From an uncultured Pseudomonadota bacterium (GTDB lineage Bacteria; Pseudomonadota; Gammaproteobacteria; Burkholderiales; Rhodocyclaceae), in the NCBI GenBank assembly GCA_903939665.1, contig CAJAHZ010000032.1, positions 1 to 22,935 of the forward strand: a stretch of 22,935 bases of DNA. Direction: 5' to 3'. Position numbers and translations under genes: made by a program. Under the pieces are notes generated by a model. It did not search any database. It worked only from the letters and a program-made list of their open reading frames with translations, and was not told the origin of the DNA. Within the stretch, counting starts at the first letter, position 1. Each line of letters starts with the position of its first letter. Of this stretch, positions 7,844-16,366 are shown in pieces.

Positions 7844-8376
7844 CAGTTTTTTTCCTCAATGTATTTCGATAGAAGCAGGCCCTGGCCGATCACGAAAACG
7901 AGCATCAGCCCCATGCCGCCGAAGAGCTTGAAGTTGACCCAGTCGTCGGTCGAGAAGTTGAAGGCGACGGCGAGATTGGCAATTCCCATGAAAATGAAAA
8001 AGCCGGCCCATGACCAGTTGAGCTGATTCCAGACGGGGTCGGGCAGTTGCATCTGTTCAGTGAGCAGGGTGCGGATCAGGTTTTTCTTGAAAAACAGGTT
8101 GCCGCCGATCAGCGCCGTGGCAAAAGCCCAGTACAGTACGGTCGGCTTCCATTTGATAAAGGTTTCGTCGTGGAAGATCAGCGTCATGCCGCCGAAAACC
8201 GTGACGATGCCGAGGCTGACCCAGAGCATCGTTTCGATCTTGCGGCCTCTGAAGTAAAGCCAGCCGATCTGCGCGAAGGTGGCGGCAATGGCCACGCCGG
8301 TTGCTGCGTAGATGCCGGCGAATTTGAAGGCGATGAAAAACAGGATGACGGGAAAAAGGTCGAAGAGAAATTTCAT
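7843..8376 (-). CDS. yciB: Inner membrane septation protein A (YciB/IspZ family)
   Basis: A 177-aa, very hydrophobic protein with about five membrane segments, starting MKFLFDLFPVILFFIAFKF and carrying the family's internal KWKPTVLYW and N-terminal LFDLFPV signatures. Length and topology match YciB, an inner membrane protein linked to cell-envelope synthesis and division. Its stop codon overlaps the yciI start (TGATG). It is the first gene of the four-gene minus-strand operon and has a recognisable promoter just upstream. Confidence 0.93.
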   Translation of the reverse strand: MKFLFDLFPVILFFIAFKFAGIYAATGVAIAATFAQIGWLYFRGRKIETMLWVSLGIVTVFGGMTLIFHDETFIKWKPTVLYWAFATALIGGNLFFKKNLIRTLLTEQMQLPDPVWNQLNWSWAGFFIFMGIANLAVAFNFSTDDWVNFKLFGGMGLMLVFVIGQGLLLSKYIEEKN

Positions 8377-8402
8377 GGGTTAACCGGCTAGAATGTCGGT
8401 GA

Positions 8403-8432
8403 ATTATGGCTGATTTGGCAGGCTGCTGTCCA
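8403..8432 (-). promoter_or_regulatory. Sigma-70-type promoter of the yciB operon
   Basis: On the minus strand, TGGACA (8432-8427, 5 of 6 to the -35 consensus) and CATAAT (8408-8403, 5 of 6 to the -10 consensus) are separated by 18 bp. Transcription would start about 20 bp before the yciB ATG. No equally good promoter is visible for the divergent plus-strand gene in the same 135-bp gap. Confidence 0.5.
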
Positions 8433-8511
8433 TTTTTCGGCGTTGTGAAAATGTTGGGGGCAGCACGATCTGTCCGGGTTATTCGTTAGCGAGCCCTAAA
8501 GGGAGTTCGGC

Positions 8512-9564
8512 ATGAACCGAGTCGCCATTATCGACGACAGTGATATCAATCTGACGCTGCTCAAGGCGCTGGTCACCAAGCTGGGTGGCTGCGAGCCGGT
8601 GTTGTTTCAGGAGTCGCGCGTTGGCCTCGCGTGGTGTGTCGACAATCGCCCCGATCTGCTGATTGTTGACTACATGATGCCGGACCTCGACGGCTTGCAG
8701 TTCATCGCCCGCTTTCGTGCGGCGCCGGGCTGCGAGGAAATCCCGGTGCTGATGATCACCGCCAACGACGACAAGGACGTTCGCTACGAGGCGCTGCAGA
8801 TTGGCGCCACTGATTTTCTGACCAAGCCGGTCGATCGAATCGAGTTTTCGGCGCGTGTGCGCAACATGCTCTCGCTCAGCACCAGCCGGCGGCACCTAGC
8901 CGACCGTGCAGCGTGGCTGGCAGAAGCGGTGGAGAAGGCGACGGCGGCCATTCGTTCGCGTGAGCAGGAGTTGCTCTTTCGCATGTCGCGGGCTGCCGAG
9001 TTTCGCGATCCGGAAACCGGCGCACATATTCAGCGTATGGCGCATTACTCGCATCTGATTGCGGCCAGTCTGGGTTTGCCGGCAGAAGATCAGGCGCTGA
9101 TCCTGCAAGCTGCACCGATGCATGATGTGGGGAAAATCGGCATCCCTGACTACATTCTTCTCAAGCCGGGCAAGCTGACGCCGGAGGAGTTTGAAGTGAT
9201 GAAAACTCATTCCCGGCTGGGCTTTGAATTGCTCAGCGGCAGCGAATCCGTCGTCCTGCAGGCTGCTGCGTCAATCGCCATCGGGCATCACGAAAAATAC
9301 GACGGTTCGGGTTATCCCTATGGTGTGGCTGGTGAGGCGATCCCGCTGTTCGGGCGTATCGTGGCGGTGGCCGATGTTTTCGATGCGCTGACCTCCGAAC
9401 GCCCGTACAAGAAGGCCTGGACCTTTGATCAGGCGGTCAGCTTTCTGCGGGAAGGCGCCGGTCGGCATTTTGACGCGGCCTGTGTCGAGGCCTTTCTGGT
9501 GCGCATGGATGATGTTCTGGCGATCCACGCCCGCTTTCAGGACGAGGACGCGCCGGTTATATGA
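8512..9564 (+). CDS. Response regulator with HD-GYP c-di-GMP phosphodiesterase domain
   Basis: A 350-aa protein with a receiver domain at about 1-125 (acidic pair Asp8/Asp9, phospho-acceptor Asp53, Thr83, Lys105), a linker helix at about 127-160, and an HD-GYP domain at about 160-340. The catalytic signatures are complete: HDVGKIG with His204-Asp205, HHE at 259-261 and DGSGYP at 264-269. Such proteins hydrolyse cyclic di-GMP when switched by phosphorylation. GGGAG lies 7 nt before the ATG. The gene overlaps the next one by ATGA, and the hybrid kinase two genes downstream is the obvious phosphodonor candidate. Cytoplasmic. Confidence 0.95.
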   Translation: MNRVAIIDDSDINLTLLKALVTKLGGCEPVLFQESRVGLAWCVDNRPDLLIVDYMMPDLDGLQFIARFRAAPGCEEIPVLMITANDDKDVRYEALQIGATDFLTKPVDRIEFSARVRNMLSLSTSRRHLADRAAWLAEAVEKATAAIRSREQELLFRMSRAAEFRDPETGAHIQRMAHYSHLIAASLGLPAEDQALILQAAPMHDVGKIGIPDYILLKPGKLTPEEFEVMKTHSRLGFELLSGSESVVLQAAASIAIGHHEKYDGSGYPYGVAGEAIPLFGRIVAVADVFDALTSERPYKKAWTFDQAVSFLREGAGRHFDAACVEAFLVRMDDVLAIHARFQDEDAPVI

Positions 9565-10403
9565 AATGGCTACGCGTTGTCTGGCTTGCCTGGCTCATCT
9601 GTCTTGTGCCGCGCTTTGCGTGCGCCGGGGAAGAGCGAAGTTTTACCTTCGCGGTGGTTCCCCAGTTTCCATCGGCTGAGATACATCGGGACTGGCAGCC
9701 CCTGCTCGATCGTTTGCAGAAAATGACCGGCATTAATTTCAAGCTGCAGATCAGTCGGTCGATTCCCGACTTTGAGCGGGATTTTCAGCGCGGAACGCCC
9801 GATTTCGCGTTTCTCAACCCCTATCATGCGCTGATGGCCAAGCGCTTTCAGGACTACCTGCCCCTGGTGCGCGACAGCAAGCCACTGGTTGGCCTTCTCG
9901 TCGTGCGCAGCAATGATCCGCTGCGCTCGCTGAAAGAACTGGACGGGCGCGAGATTGCCTTTCCGGCGCCCAATGCTTTTGGCGCGTCGCTCTATTTGCG
10001 CGCCCTGCTGGCCGAGGAATTTCGCGTTCATGTGACGCCGCGTTATGTGAAGACGCATAGCAACGTTTATCGCCACGTGATCATGGGTGAAGTTGCCGCA
10101 GGGGGCGGCGTCAACAACACCCTTGACCATGAGTCGGTTGAGATTCGCGGGCGATTGCGCATCCTCTATGAGTCACCGGGCGTGGCGCCGCATCCCGTCG
10201 TTGCCCATCCGCGTGTGCCCGAGGCGGTGCGCAAGGCGCTAAGCGATGCCATCCAGCGCCTCGCCGCCGACCCGGCCAGCGCTGCTTTGCTGGCGGCGGT
10301 GCAGTTGCCGCATCCGGTGCTGGCCGACTATGAGCGCGATTACCGACCGCTGGAAAAGTTGAATCTTGAACGCTATGTCGTCAGCAGCGAGGCGCAGCCG
10401 TGA
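9561..10403 (+). CDS. PhnD-like periplasmic substrate-binding protein
   Basis: A 280-aa protein with a signal peptide (cleavage near CAG-EER, residue 23) followed by a single PhnD-type (phosphate/phosphite/phosphonate ABC transporter binding) domain: FTFAVVPQFPSAE at the start, PDFAFLNPYHAL in the middle and LKELDGREIAFPAPNAFGAS in the hinge half. No permease or ATPase gene is adjacent. Instead it is wedged between an HD-GYP regulator (4-bp ATGA overlap) and a membrane hybrid kinase (GTGA overlap). That placement suggests it is the ligand-binding subunit of the kinase, not part of an uptake system. The ligand cannot be read from sequence. Confidence 0.9.
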   Translation: MKWLRVVWLAWLICLVPRFACAGEERSFTFAVVPQFPSAEIHRDWQPLLDRLQKMTGINFKLQISRSIPDFERDFQRGTPDFAFLNPYHALMAKRFQDYLPLVRDSKPLVGLLVVRSNDPLRSLKELDGREIAFPAPNAFGASLYLRALLAEEFRVHVTPRYVKTHSNVYRHVIMGEVAAGGGVNNTLDHESVEIRGRLRILYESPGVAPHPVVAHPRVPEAVRKALSDAIQRLAADPASAALLAAVQLPHPVLADYERDYRPLEKLNLERYVVSSEAQP

Positions 10404-13400
10404 GAATCAAGAGCGCACTGATTCCCCGCCGCCTCAGTTCCCAGTTGGCGCTGATCGTCTCGCTGATGTTTACCCTGACCGTCTTCGTTTACACATGGTA
10501 CACGGCAGATGAACAAAGCGATCTGGCCGAATCGACGATGACGGCACAGACCCAGTCGCTGGCGAAGAGCGTCGCTGGCGCCTCGATCGGCCATCTGCTG
10601 TCGGTCGATTATGCCGAGATCGAAGCCCTGCTGTTGCAGTCGGCTGATTATCCCGAGATTCGCCTGATCAGCGTTGTGGATACCAACGGCAAGGTCTTGA
10701 GCCAGGTGCGCAAGGATGAGCGGGGCATGCTCTTTGTCGATCTGGCCGTGGCGCCGCTCAGCGTGCCGCGTGCCGTGCAGGCATCGGCAGAAGTGCGTCC
10801 GAACGCGGTTGACACGCTCTGGGACAAATTGCGCGACAGGCGTTACGGCCCCCTCTTGCTCTGGCAGCCAATCAGTTCGGGTGGTCATATCGGCTGGGTG
10901 CGCATGGAGGTCGTGCTTGATCAGCTGGTTGAGGCGCGCAAGCATATCTGGTCTGACAGTATTTTCACCGCGATCGCCGCCATTCTGATCAGCACTGCCT
11001 TGTTGCTGGTTTTCCTCGGTCGCCCGATGCGCGTGCTGCGCAACGCGACGAATTTTGCCGCGAGTCTCGATTCCCGGCGCGGCGAGCAGTTGCCGCCGTA
11101 TTACGGCAACGTCGAAATCCATGAACTGATCAAGGCACTCAACCGTGCCTCCTTGCGGCTCAAGCAACAGGAGGAGGCGATCGCAGAGAGCAACCGTTTT
11201 CTGAAAAGCCTGACCGATGCGCTGGGCGAAGGCGTGCTGGCCAATGACGCCGAGGGGCGCTGTACCTTTGTCAATGCCGAGGCCGAGCGTTTGCTGGGCT
11301 GGTCGCGTGATGAACTGCTCGGCCAACGGGTGCATGACCTGATTCATTTTCAGACGGCCACCGGATTGCCGGTCAGCGGCGAAGAATGCCCGATGCATGC
11401 CAGCGTTCTTTCTGGGCACGTTTTCCGCTCGGATTTCGATGCCTTTACGCGCAAGGACGGGACGCTGTTCCCGATTTCAGTCGTTGCGGTTCCCTTGTTT
11501 GAGGGTGCGCAGTGCGTCGGCAGCGTTGCCGCCTTCCAGGACATCACCGATCGCAAGCGTGACGAGGAGTTTTTACTGGCGACCAGTTCGCGCCTCACCG
11601 CGCTGCTTGAGAGCATGCAGGCCGGCGTGCTGGTCGAGGACGAAAATTCGCAGGTGGTGGTGACCAACCAGGCGTTCTGCGACATCTTTTGTCTCGAAGT
11701 ATCGAGCCCTGATCTGGTCGGTATCAGCTCGCCGGCGGTGATCAACGAGTGCGGCAAGCAACTGGTTTCGGCAGAAAGCTTTGCTGAAAAAGTGCAGTGT
11801 TTGTTGCGCGATAAAATTCACTGTCTTGGCGGCGAACTGGTCTTGCTTGACGGGCGGGTGCTCGAATATGACTACCTGCCGATCTACCTCTTTCCGTCGA
11901 TACCGCAGCCCGAGGATTGTCGCGGCCATCTCTGGTTGTTCCGCGATATTTCAGACCGCAAGCACGCCGAACTTGAATTGAAGCAGGCAAAGGAGGCGGC
12001 CGAGGCGGCTAATCGTTCGAAGAGCGATTTTCTGGCCAACATGAGCCACGAAATCCGCACGCCGATGAATGGCATTGTCGGCATGACCGATCTGGCGCTC
12101 GATACCGATCTCGATCCGCATCAGCGCGACTATCTGGAAATGGTCAAGGCTTCGGCCGATGCCTTGCTGATTATCATTAACGACATTCTCGACTTCTCGA
12201 AAATCGAAGCGGGCAAGCTCGATATCGAGCACATCGATTTCGGGCTGCGCAACCTTCTGCGCCAGACGCTCAAGCCTTTATCCATGCGTGCCGAAGAAAA
12301 AGGGCTGGTGCTGCGTCATGAACTGGTGGCCGATGTCCCGGACAATCTGGTCGGCGATCCAGGGCGGCTGCGCCAGATTCTGATCAATCTGGTCGGCAAC
12401 GCCATCAAATTTACCGAGCATGGCGAAGTTTGCGTCAACGTTGAATCGGCGCCATTGAATGACGGCGGCCTTGCGCTGCACATTGCCGTGCGCGATACCG
12501 GCGTCGGCATTGCCGAAGAGAAACGGCTCGACGTTTTTGGCGCCTTCTCACAGGCCGATAGTTCGATCACCCGTCGTTTTGGCGGGACGGGCCTCGGCCT
12601 CGCGATTTCGCACAAATTGGTGCTGATGATGGGGGGCCGGATCTGGCTGGAGAGCGAACTGGGCAAGGGCAGTGTTTTTCATTTCACCTTGCGCCTTGGC
12701 CTGGGCAAGGAAGATGCGTCGGCAGCAAATGGCGGTGCTGAGACGCCGTTCGAGTTGGCGCCGCAACAGAACCTGCGCATCCTGCTGGTCGAAGACAATC
12801 TGATCAATCAGCGCCTTGCGCTTGCACTGCTGGAGAAGTGCGGACATCGCGTGCTCGTCGCCGGTAACGGCCAGGAAGCGCTTGATGTGCTGGTCAGCGG
12901 TGAGTTTGATCTTGTGCTGATGGATATCCAGATGCCGGTGATGGACGGCATTGAGGCGACACAGCGCATCCGCAGTAATGAACGTGAAATCGGCAGCCGC
13001 CGCCTGCCGATCGTCGCGATGACTGCCAATGCGATGCAGGGCGATAGCGAACGCTGTCTGGCGGCGGGGATGGACGGTTACGTTTCGAAACCCGTCAAGC
13101 CAGAGGAATTGTTCGCGCAAATTGCGGCGGTGCTCGGTGCCGGCACCAATCCTTCGGTCATCCGACCGTCGCCGGCCAATCCGCTTGATCTCTACCGGCG
13201 TGCCGACGTGCTGGAACGCATGGGCGGCGACGAAGAGTTGTTCCGGATACTGGCCGGAATGTTCGTTGCCGACAGCGCGAACTACTGCAGCGCGCTGGCG
13301 CAGGCGATGGCCGCCGCCGATGCGCCGACGCTGGAACGTGAAGCGCACACGCTAAAGGGCTTGCTCGCCACCTTCTCGGCGGACGAAGGAACGGCCCTTG

Positions 13401-13519
13401 CGCAGCAACTTGAGGCATGCGCCAAGTGGGGCAAGCTTGAGGGGGCTGGCGAGTTGACGGTCGCGCTGATCGCTGCCGTCAAGCGGCTTGCCGAAGCGCT
13501 GTCGGGCGAGATTGCCTGA
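10400..13519 (+). CDS. Membrane hybrid sensor histidine kinase with receiver and HPt domains
   Basis: A 1039-aa protein that starts at GTG, overlapping the upstream stop. Layout: membrane segment 1 (about 14-34), periplasmic sensor region (35-185), membrane segment 2 (188-208), HAMP-like linker, PAS 1 (about 268-390), PAS 2 (about 395-520), dimerisation domain with SHEIRTP (His550), ATPase domain with the N-box (LINLVGNAIKF), DTGVGI and GGTGLGL, receiver domain with Asp842 in LMDIQMP and Lys in SKPVKP, and a C-terminal HPt domain with His983 in AHTLKG. A complete His-Asp-His relay is therefore in one chain. The likely final target is the receiver of the HD-GYP protein encoded two genes upstream, with the PhnD-like protein as periplasmic sensor partner. 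Confidence 0.95.
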   Translation: MRIKSALIPRRLSSQLALIVSLMFTLTVFVYTWYTADEQSDLAESTMTAQTQSLAKSVAGASIGHLLSVDYAEIEALLLQSADYPEIRLISVVDTNGKVLSQVRKDERGMLFVDLAVAPLSVPRAVQASAEVRPNAVDTLWDKLRDRRYGPLLLWQPISSGGHIGWVRMEVVLDQLVEARKHIWSDSIFTAIAAILISTALLLVFLGRPMRVLRNATNFAASLDSRRGEQLPPYYGNVEIHELIKALNRASLRLKQQEEAIAESNRFLKSLTDALGEGVLANDAEGRCTFVNAEAERLLGWSRDELLGQRVHDLIHFQTATGLPVSGEECPMHASVLSGHVFRSDFDAFTRKDGTLFPISVVAVPLFEGAQCVGSVAAFQDITDRKRDEEFLLATSSRLTALLESMQAGVLVEDENSQVVVTNQAFCDIFCLEVSSPDLVGISSPAVINECGKQLVSAESFAEKVQCLLRDKIHCLGGELVLLDGRVLEYDYLPIYLFPSIPQPEDCRGHLWLFRDISDRKHAELELKQAKEAAEAANRSKSDFLANMSHEIRTPMNGIVGMTDLALDTDLDPHQRDYLEMVKASADALLIIINDILDFSKIEAGKLDIEHIDFGLRNLLRQTLKPLSMRAEEKGLVLRHELVADVPDNLVGDPGRLRQILINLVGNAIKFTEHGEVCVNVESAPLNDGGLALHIAVRDTGVGIAEEKRLDVFGAFSQADSSITRRFGGTGLGLAISHKLVLMMGGRIWLESELGKGSVFHFTLRLGLGKEDASAANGGAETPFELAPQQNLRILLVEDNLINQRLALALLEKCGHRVLVAGNGQEALDVLVSGEFDLVLMDIQMPVMDGIEATQRIRSNEREIGSRRLPIVAMTANAMQGDSERCLAAGMDGYVSKPVKPEELFAQIAAVLGAGTNPSVIRPSPANPLDLYRRADVLERMGGDEELFRILAGMFVADSANYCSALAQAMAAADAPTLEREAHTLKGLLATFSADEGTALAQQLEACAKWGKLEGAGELTVALIAAVKRLAEALSGEIA

Positions 13520-13602
13520 ATAGCGTAGCGAATGAATTGCCGGTGACGCGGTGTAGAATGACAACCCTCCACATTTAAGAATTGCCCGGAAACGATCAGT
13601 CA

Positions 13603-13959
13603 ATGGGAAATCAATATCAACCCGACGTGACGGTCGCAGATGCCGTCGTTTCTCCATCGACAGGTGTAACGTCTAGCGCGAAGACCATCGAGTGGGTGCT
13701 GCGCCTTTATATCGCCGGACAAACGCCAAAATCACTGGCTGCCGTTTCAAATCTTCGCCGTATCTGCGACGAGCATCTGGCAAATCAGTACGATATTGAG
13801 ATTGTCGATCTGCTGAAAAATCCGCAATTGGCTGAGGGCGATAAGATTATCGCCATTCCGACGCTGGTGCGCAGGCTTCCCGAACCGATGCGCAGGATTA
13901 TCGGCGATCTGTCCGATACCGAGAAAACGCTGGTTGGCCTTCAGTTAAAGACCAGGTAG
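13603..13959 (+). CDS. kaiB: KaiB homologue, first copy
   Basis: A 118-aa protein. After a non-conserved N-terminal extension of about 28 residues it is a complete KaiB domain: VLRLYIAGQTPKS, NLRRICDEH, IVDLLKNPQLAEGDKI, IPTLVRRLPEPMRRIIGDLS and TEKTLVGL. KaiB is a thioredoxin-like, fold-switching protein that binds the KaiC CI ring in cyanobacteria. Here the Gly of the switch region (VGLQ) is kept, but the Asp two residues later, found in cyanobacterial KaiB, is Gln. I chose the ATG at 13603 (weak GGAA upstream) over an in-frame TTG at 13582 that has no ribosome binding site. The gene begins 83 bp after the upstream hybrid kinase; a TAGAAT -10-like hexamer at 13554-13559 lacks a clear -35. 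The kinase gene follows after 13 bp. Confidence 0.92.
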   Translation: MGNQYQPDVTVADAVVSPSTGVTSSAKTIEWVLRLYIAGQTPKSLAAVSNLRRICDEHLANQYDIEIVDLLKNPQLAEGDKIIAIPTLVRRLPEPMRRIIGDLSDTEKTLVGLQLKTR

Positions 13960-13972
13960 CGTCGATCAGGAC

Positions 13973-15568
13973 ATGGCGGCACAAGTGAACGAGACGGCCG
14001 AGATCGCAGTGCTGCGTGCCCAGCTTGCGGAGGCGGAAGCTGTTCTGGATGCTATCCGCTCGGGTGCGGCGGATGCGTTCATAGGAGAAGCGGGCGGTGT
14101 TTTTCACCTGAAAGGGGCTGAAAAGCCTTACGTCACCTTTTTCGATGAGATGAACGAAGGCGGCGTGACGCTCGATATCAGCGGCAATATCCTGCATGGC
14201 AATCCCTGTTTTGCTGCCATGACAGGCAGGCCGATTGAAGCGCTGCGCGGCGAATCATTCTGTGCCTGCATCGCACCCGAAAGCCATGTTCGTGTTGCAG
14301 AGCTGCTGGCAAGCCAATCCACGTCGTCCTGCGAAGCCTTTCTCAACGCATCTCGTGGTCCATTGCTGGTCGGCCTCTCCCTCAAGGTAGCCAGCGCAGG
14401 TGTGCAGCAGTTCCGCTGCCTGGTGGTCACTGATCTGAGCGCGCGCGCTATTGCTGAGTCCGAACTGCGGGCAGCCATGGCGTCTCAGCGTGAGACCGAT
14501 GCCCAGTTACGCCAGCGCGAACGCGATTTGCGCTCTGTCCTTGACCACGTTCCGTCGATGATCGGTTATTGGGGCAAAGATTTGTGCAACCGTTTCGGTA
14601 ACCATGCATACAAGCACTGGTTCGGCATCGACCCGGATCAGATGGTAGGCAGGCACATCCGGGAAGTCATTGGTGAGGAGCGTTACCGACTTAATTTGCC
14701 CTACATCGAGGCGGCTTTGCGGGGCGAGCGTCAGGTTTTTGAGCGCGCCTTTCCTGTGCCAGACGGAAGTGTCGTCAGGTATTCGCTATCGCATTACATC
14801 CCCGATGTTGTTGAAGGCGAGGTTCACGGGTTTTACGCACTGGTGACCGATATCACGCCGATCAAGGAAGGGGAGGCCGCGATTCGCCGCAGCGAAGAAC
14901 AGTTGCGTGCCATGTACGCCAACCTGCAGTCAGTGGTCGAAGCCGAGCGCAAGCATGTCGCACGCGAGGTACATGACGAGCTTGGTCAGATACTGACGGC
15001 CTTGCGCATGGAAACATCACTCTTGCAACGCGAGTTGGCGGGGCATGACAAAGCTCAGGAACGGATTGGTGAAATGCGCCTGCTCACCGAGAGCATGTTC
15101 AAGACCGTACGCAGCATTGCCGGCAGCCTGCGCCCTTCGACGCTTGATCTTGGCCTTGTTTCGGCCATCGAGTGGCTGGCTGAGGACTTCGAGAAGCGCT
15201 GGAAAATTGAGTGTGTGCTCGATATCGACCCGCGGGAAATTGCGGCAAGCGATGCTTACGCTACGACGGTTTTCCGTGTGATTCAGGAATCGCTGACCAA
15301 TGTGGCGCGCCACGCCAATGCGAGCCGTGTCAGTATCTGGTTACGGCAATCGGCGGATCGAATGCGTCTGGAGGTTCGTGATAACGGTTGCGGTTTGCCC
15401 GATGACAATAGTCGGCTGGGTGGCTTTGGCTTGATCGGCATGAAAGAGCGGGTGGTGGAGTTGGGTGGGGCGCTGACACTCCAGTCGCAAGCCGGCCAAG
15501 GGGTGGGTATTCTTATCGATTTGCCATGGGCGCCAACGGAAGAAAATGATTCGCATACTGGTCGCTGA
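13973..15568 (+). CDS. PAS-containing NarL-type (HisKA_3) sensor histidine kinase
   Basis: A 531-aa soluble kinase without membrane segments. Residues about 10-40 carry the AEAEAVLDAIRSGAADAF linker motif common at the front of such sensors. PAS 1 is at about 50-165 and PAS 2 at about 190-300. The HisKA_3 dimerisation helix has His334 in EVHDELGQ. The short NarL-family ATPase domain has VIQESLTNVARHA, DNGCGLPDD and GGFGLIGMKER. This kinase type pairs with LuxR-type regulators, and the next gene, overlapping by 23 bp, is exactly that. Lying between two kaiB genes, the pair looks like an input or output arm of the Kai module. Cyanobacterial SasA is different: it has a KaiB-like N-terminal domain, which is missing here. 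Confidence 0.93.
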   Translation: MAAQVNETAEIAVLRAQLAEAEAVLDAIRSGAADAFIGEAGGVFHLKGAEKPYVTFFDEMNEGGVTLDISGNILHGNPCFAAMTGRPIEALRGESFCACIAPESHVRVAELLASQSTSSCEAFLNASRGPLLVGLSLKVASAGVQQFRCLVVTDLSARAIAESELRAAMASQRETDAQLRQRERDLRSVLDHVPSMIGYWGKDLCNRFGNHAYKHWFGIDPDQMVGRHIREVIGEERYRLNLPYIEAALRGERQVFERAFPVPDGSVVRYSLSHYIPDVVEGEVHGFYALVTDITPIKEGEAAIRRSEEQLRAMYANLQSVVEAERKHVAREVHDELGQILTALRMETSLLQRELAGHDKAQERIGEMRLLTESMFKTVRSIAGSLRPSTLDLGLVSAIEWLAEDFEKRWKIECVLDIDPREIAASDAYATTVFRVIQESLTNVARHANASRVSIWLRQSADRMRLEVRDNGCGLPDDNSRLGGFGLIGMKERVVELGGALTLQSQAGQGVGILIDLPWAPTEENDSHTGR

Positions 15569-16178
15569 CGATCATCGCCTGGTCAGGCGTGGCATCAAGG
15601 ATATTCTGGGTACCGCAGCGGATATGACCGTTATGGGTGAGTGCGCTTGCGCTGACGAGATATTCGCCGCTTTTCAGCAAGCGCTACCCGACCTCCTGTT
15701 GCTGGATATGGCAATGCCCGGTCTGAGTGGCGTCGAGTTAATTCGGCAACTGGTCAAGAATTTTCCACAGGTCCGCATTGTCGTTCTGTCCATGCACAAC
15801 GAAGGGCAGTTTGCCGCCAGCGCATTGCGTGAGGGTGCCAACGGCTATGTGACCAAAGATGCCGATCCGGATGTTCTGCTGCAGGCGGTGCGCAAGGTGG
15901 CGGCGGGGGGAAGGTTCATCGACCCGGCGCTCGTCGAAGCGCTGGTCTTCGACAACCAGAATCCGGAACAGGCGCTTGATGAAACCCTGACCGACCGCGA
16001 ATTGCAGGTGCTCCGTCTGGTCGTTGCCGGAAAGTCGTTGAACGCCATCGCTGAAGAAGTGTATCTCAGTCCGAAAACCATCAGCAGCCACAAGACGCGC
16101 ATCATGCAGAAACTCGGCGTCGGCAACAATGCCGATCTCGTGCGCTACGCCCTGCGCCACGGCCTTGCCAGACTCTAG
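15546..16178 (+). CDS. NarL/FixJ-type response regulator with LuxR-type HTH
   Basis: A 210-aa protein with a receiver domain at about 1-120 (Asp8, Asp9, phospho-acceptor Asp54 in LLLDMAMPG, Lys in VTKDA) and a C-terminal LuxR-type helix-turn-helix at about 143-205 (LTDRELQVLRLVVAGKS, IAEEVYLSPKTISSHKTRI). Phosphorylation by the overlapping upstream kinase should control DNA binding. GGAAG, about 4 nt before the ATG, serves the start. This is the only DNA-binding transcription factor in the Kai cluster, so it is the best candidate for connecting the cluster to gene expression. Confidence 0.95.
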   Translation: MIRILVADDHRLVRRGIKDILGTAADMTVMGECACADEIFAAFQQALPDLLLLDMAMPGLSGVELIRQLVKNFPQVRIVVLSMHNEGQFAASALREGANGYVTKDADPDVLLQAVRKVAAGGRFIDPALVEALVFDNQNPEQALDETLTDRELQVLRLVVAGKSLNAIAEEVYLSPKTISSHKTRIMQKLGVGNNADLVRYALRHGLARL

Positions 16179-16268
16179 CGAGTCGGGCGTGCTCCTCCCT
16201 TCTTCAAAAAGGGACAGCAAGGGACGGGGCAAAAAAAGACGAAGCGAAGCTCGTGGGAACGCAGTTAA

Positions 16269-16297
16269 GGAAATCCTGAATGGCGCTCGGGATTTCC
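16269..16297. repeat. Perfect 8-bp inverted repeat upstream of kaiB2
   Basis: ggaaatcc (16269-16276) and ggatttcc (16290-16297) form a perfect inverted repeat around a 13-nt spacer, ending 69 bp before the kaiB2 ATG in the 188-bp gap that splits the cluster. There is no T-tract after it, so a regulator binding site or an mRNA hairpin is more likely than a terminator. The LuxR-type regulator encoded just upstream is an obvious candidate to test. The rest of the gap (A-rich tract near 16230, CCCTT/AAGGG pairing near 16197-16213) gave nothing firm. Confidence 0.4.
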
Positions 16298-16366
16298 TGC
16301 CCGCGTTTTCCGCTTTCCCCTGCATACATTTGCACCGCCACAACTTATCCTCCCGTCAAACAACAG

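Noticed and set aside
10373..11419. 348-aa minus-strand frame
   Set aside because: Antisense to the periplasmic and PAS regions of the hybrid kinase; typical of high-GC third positions.
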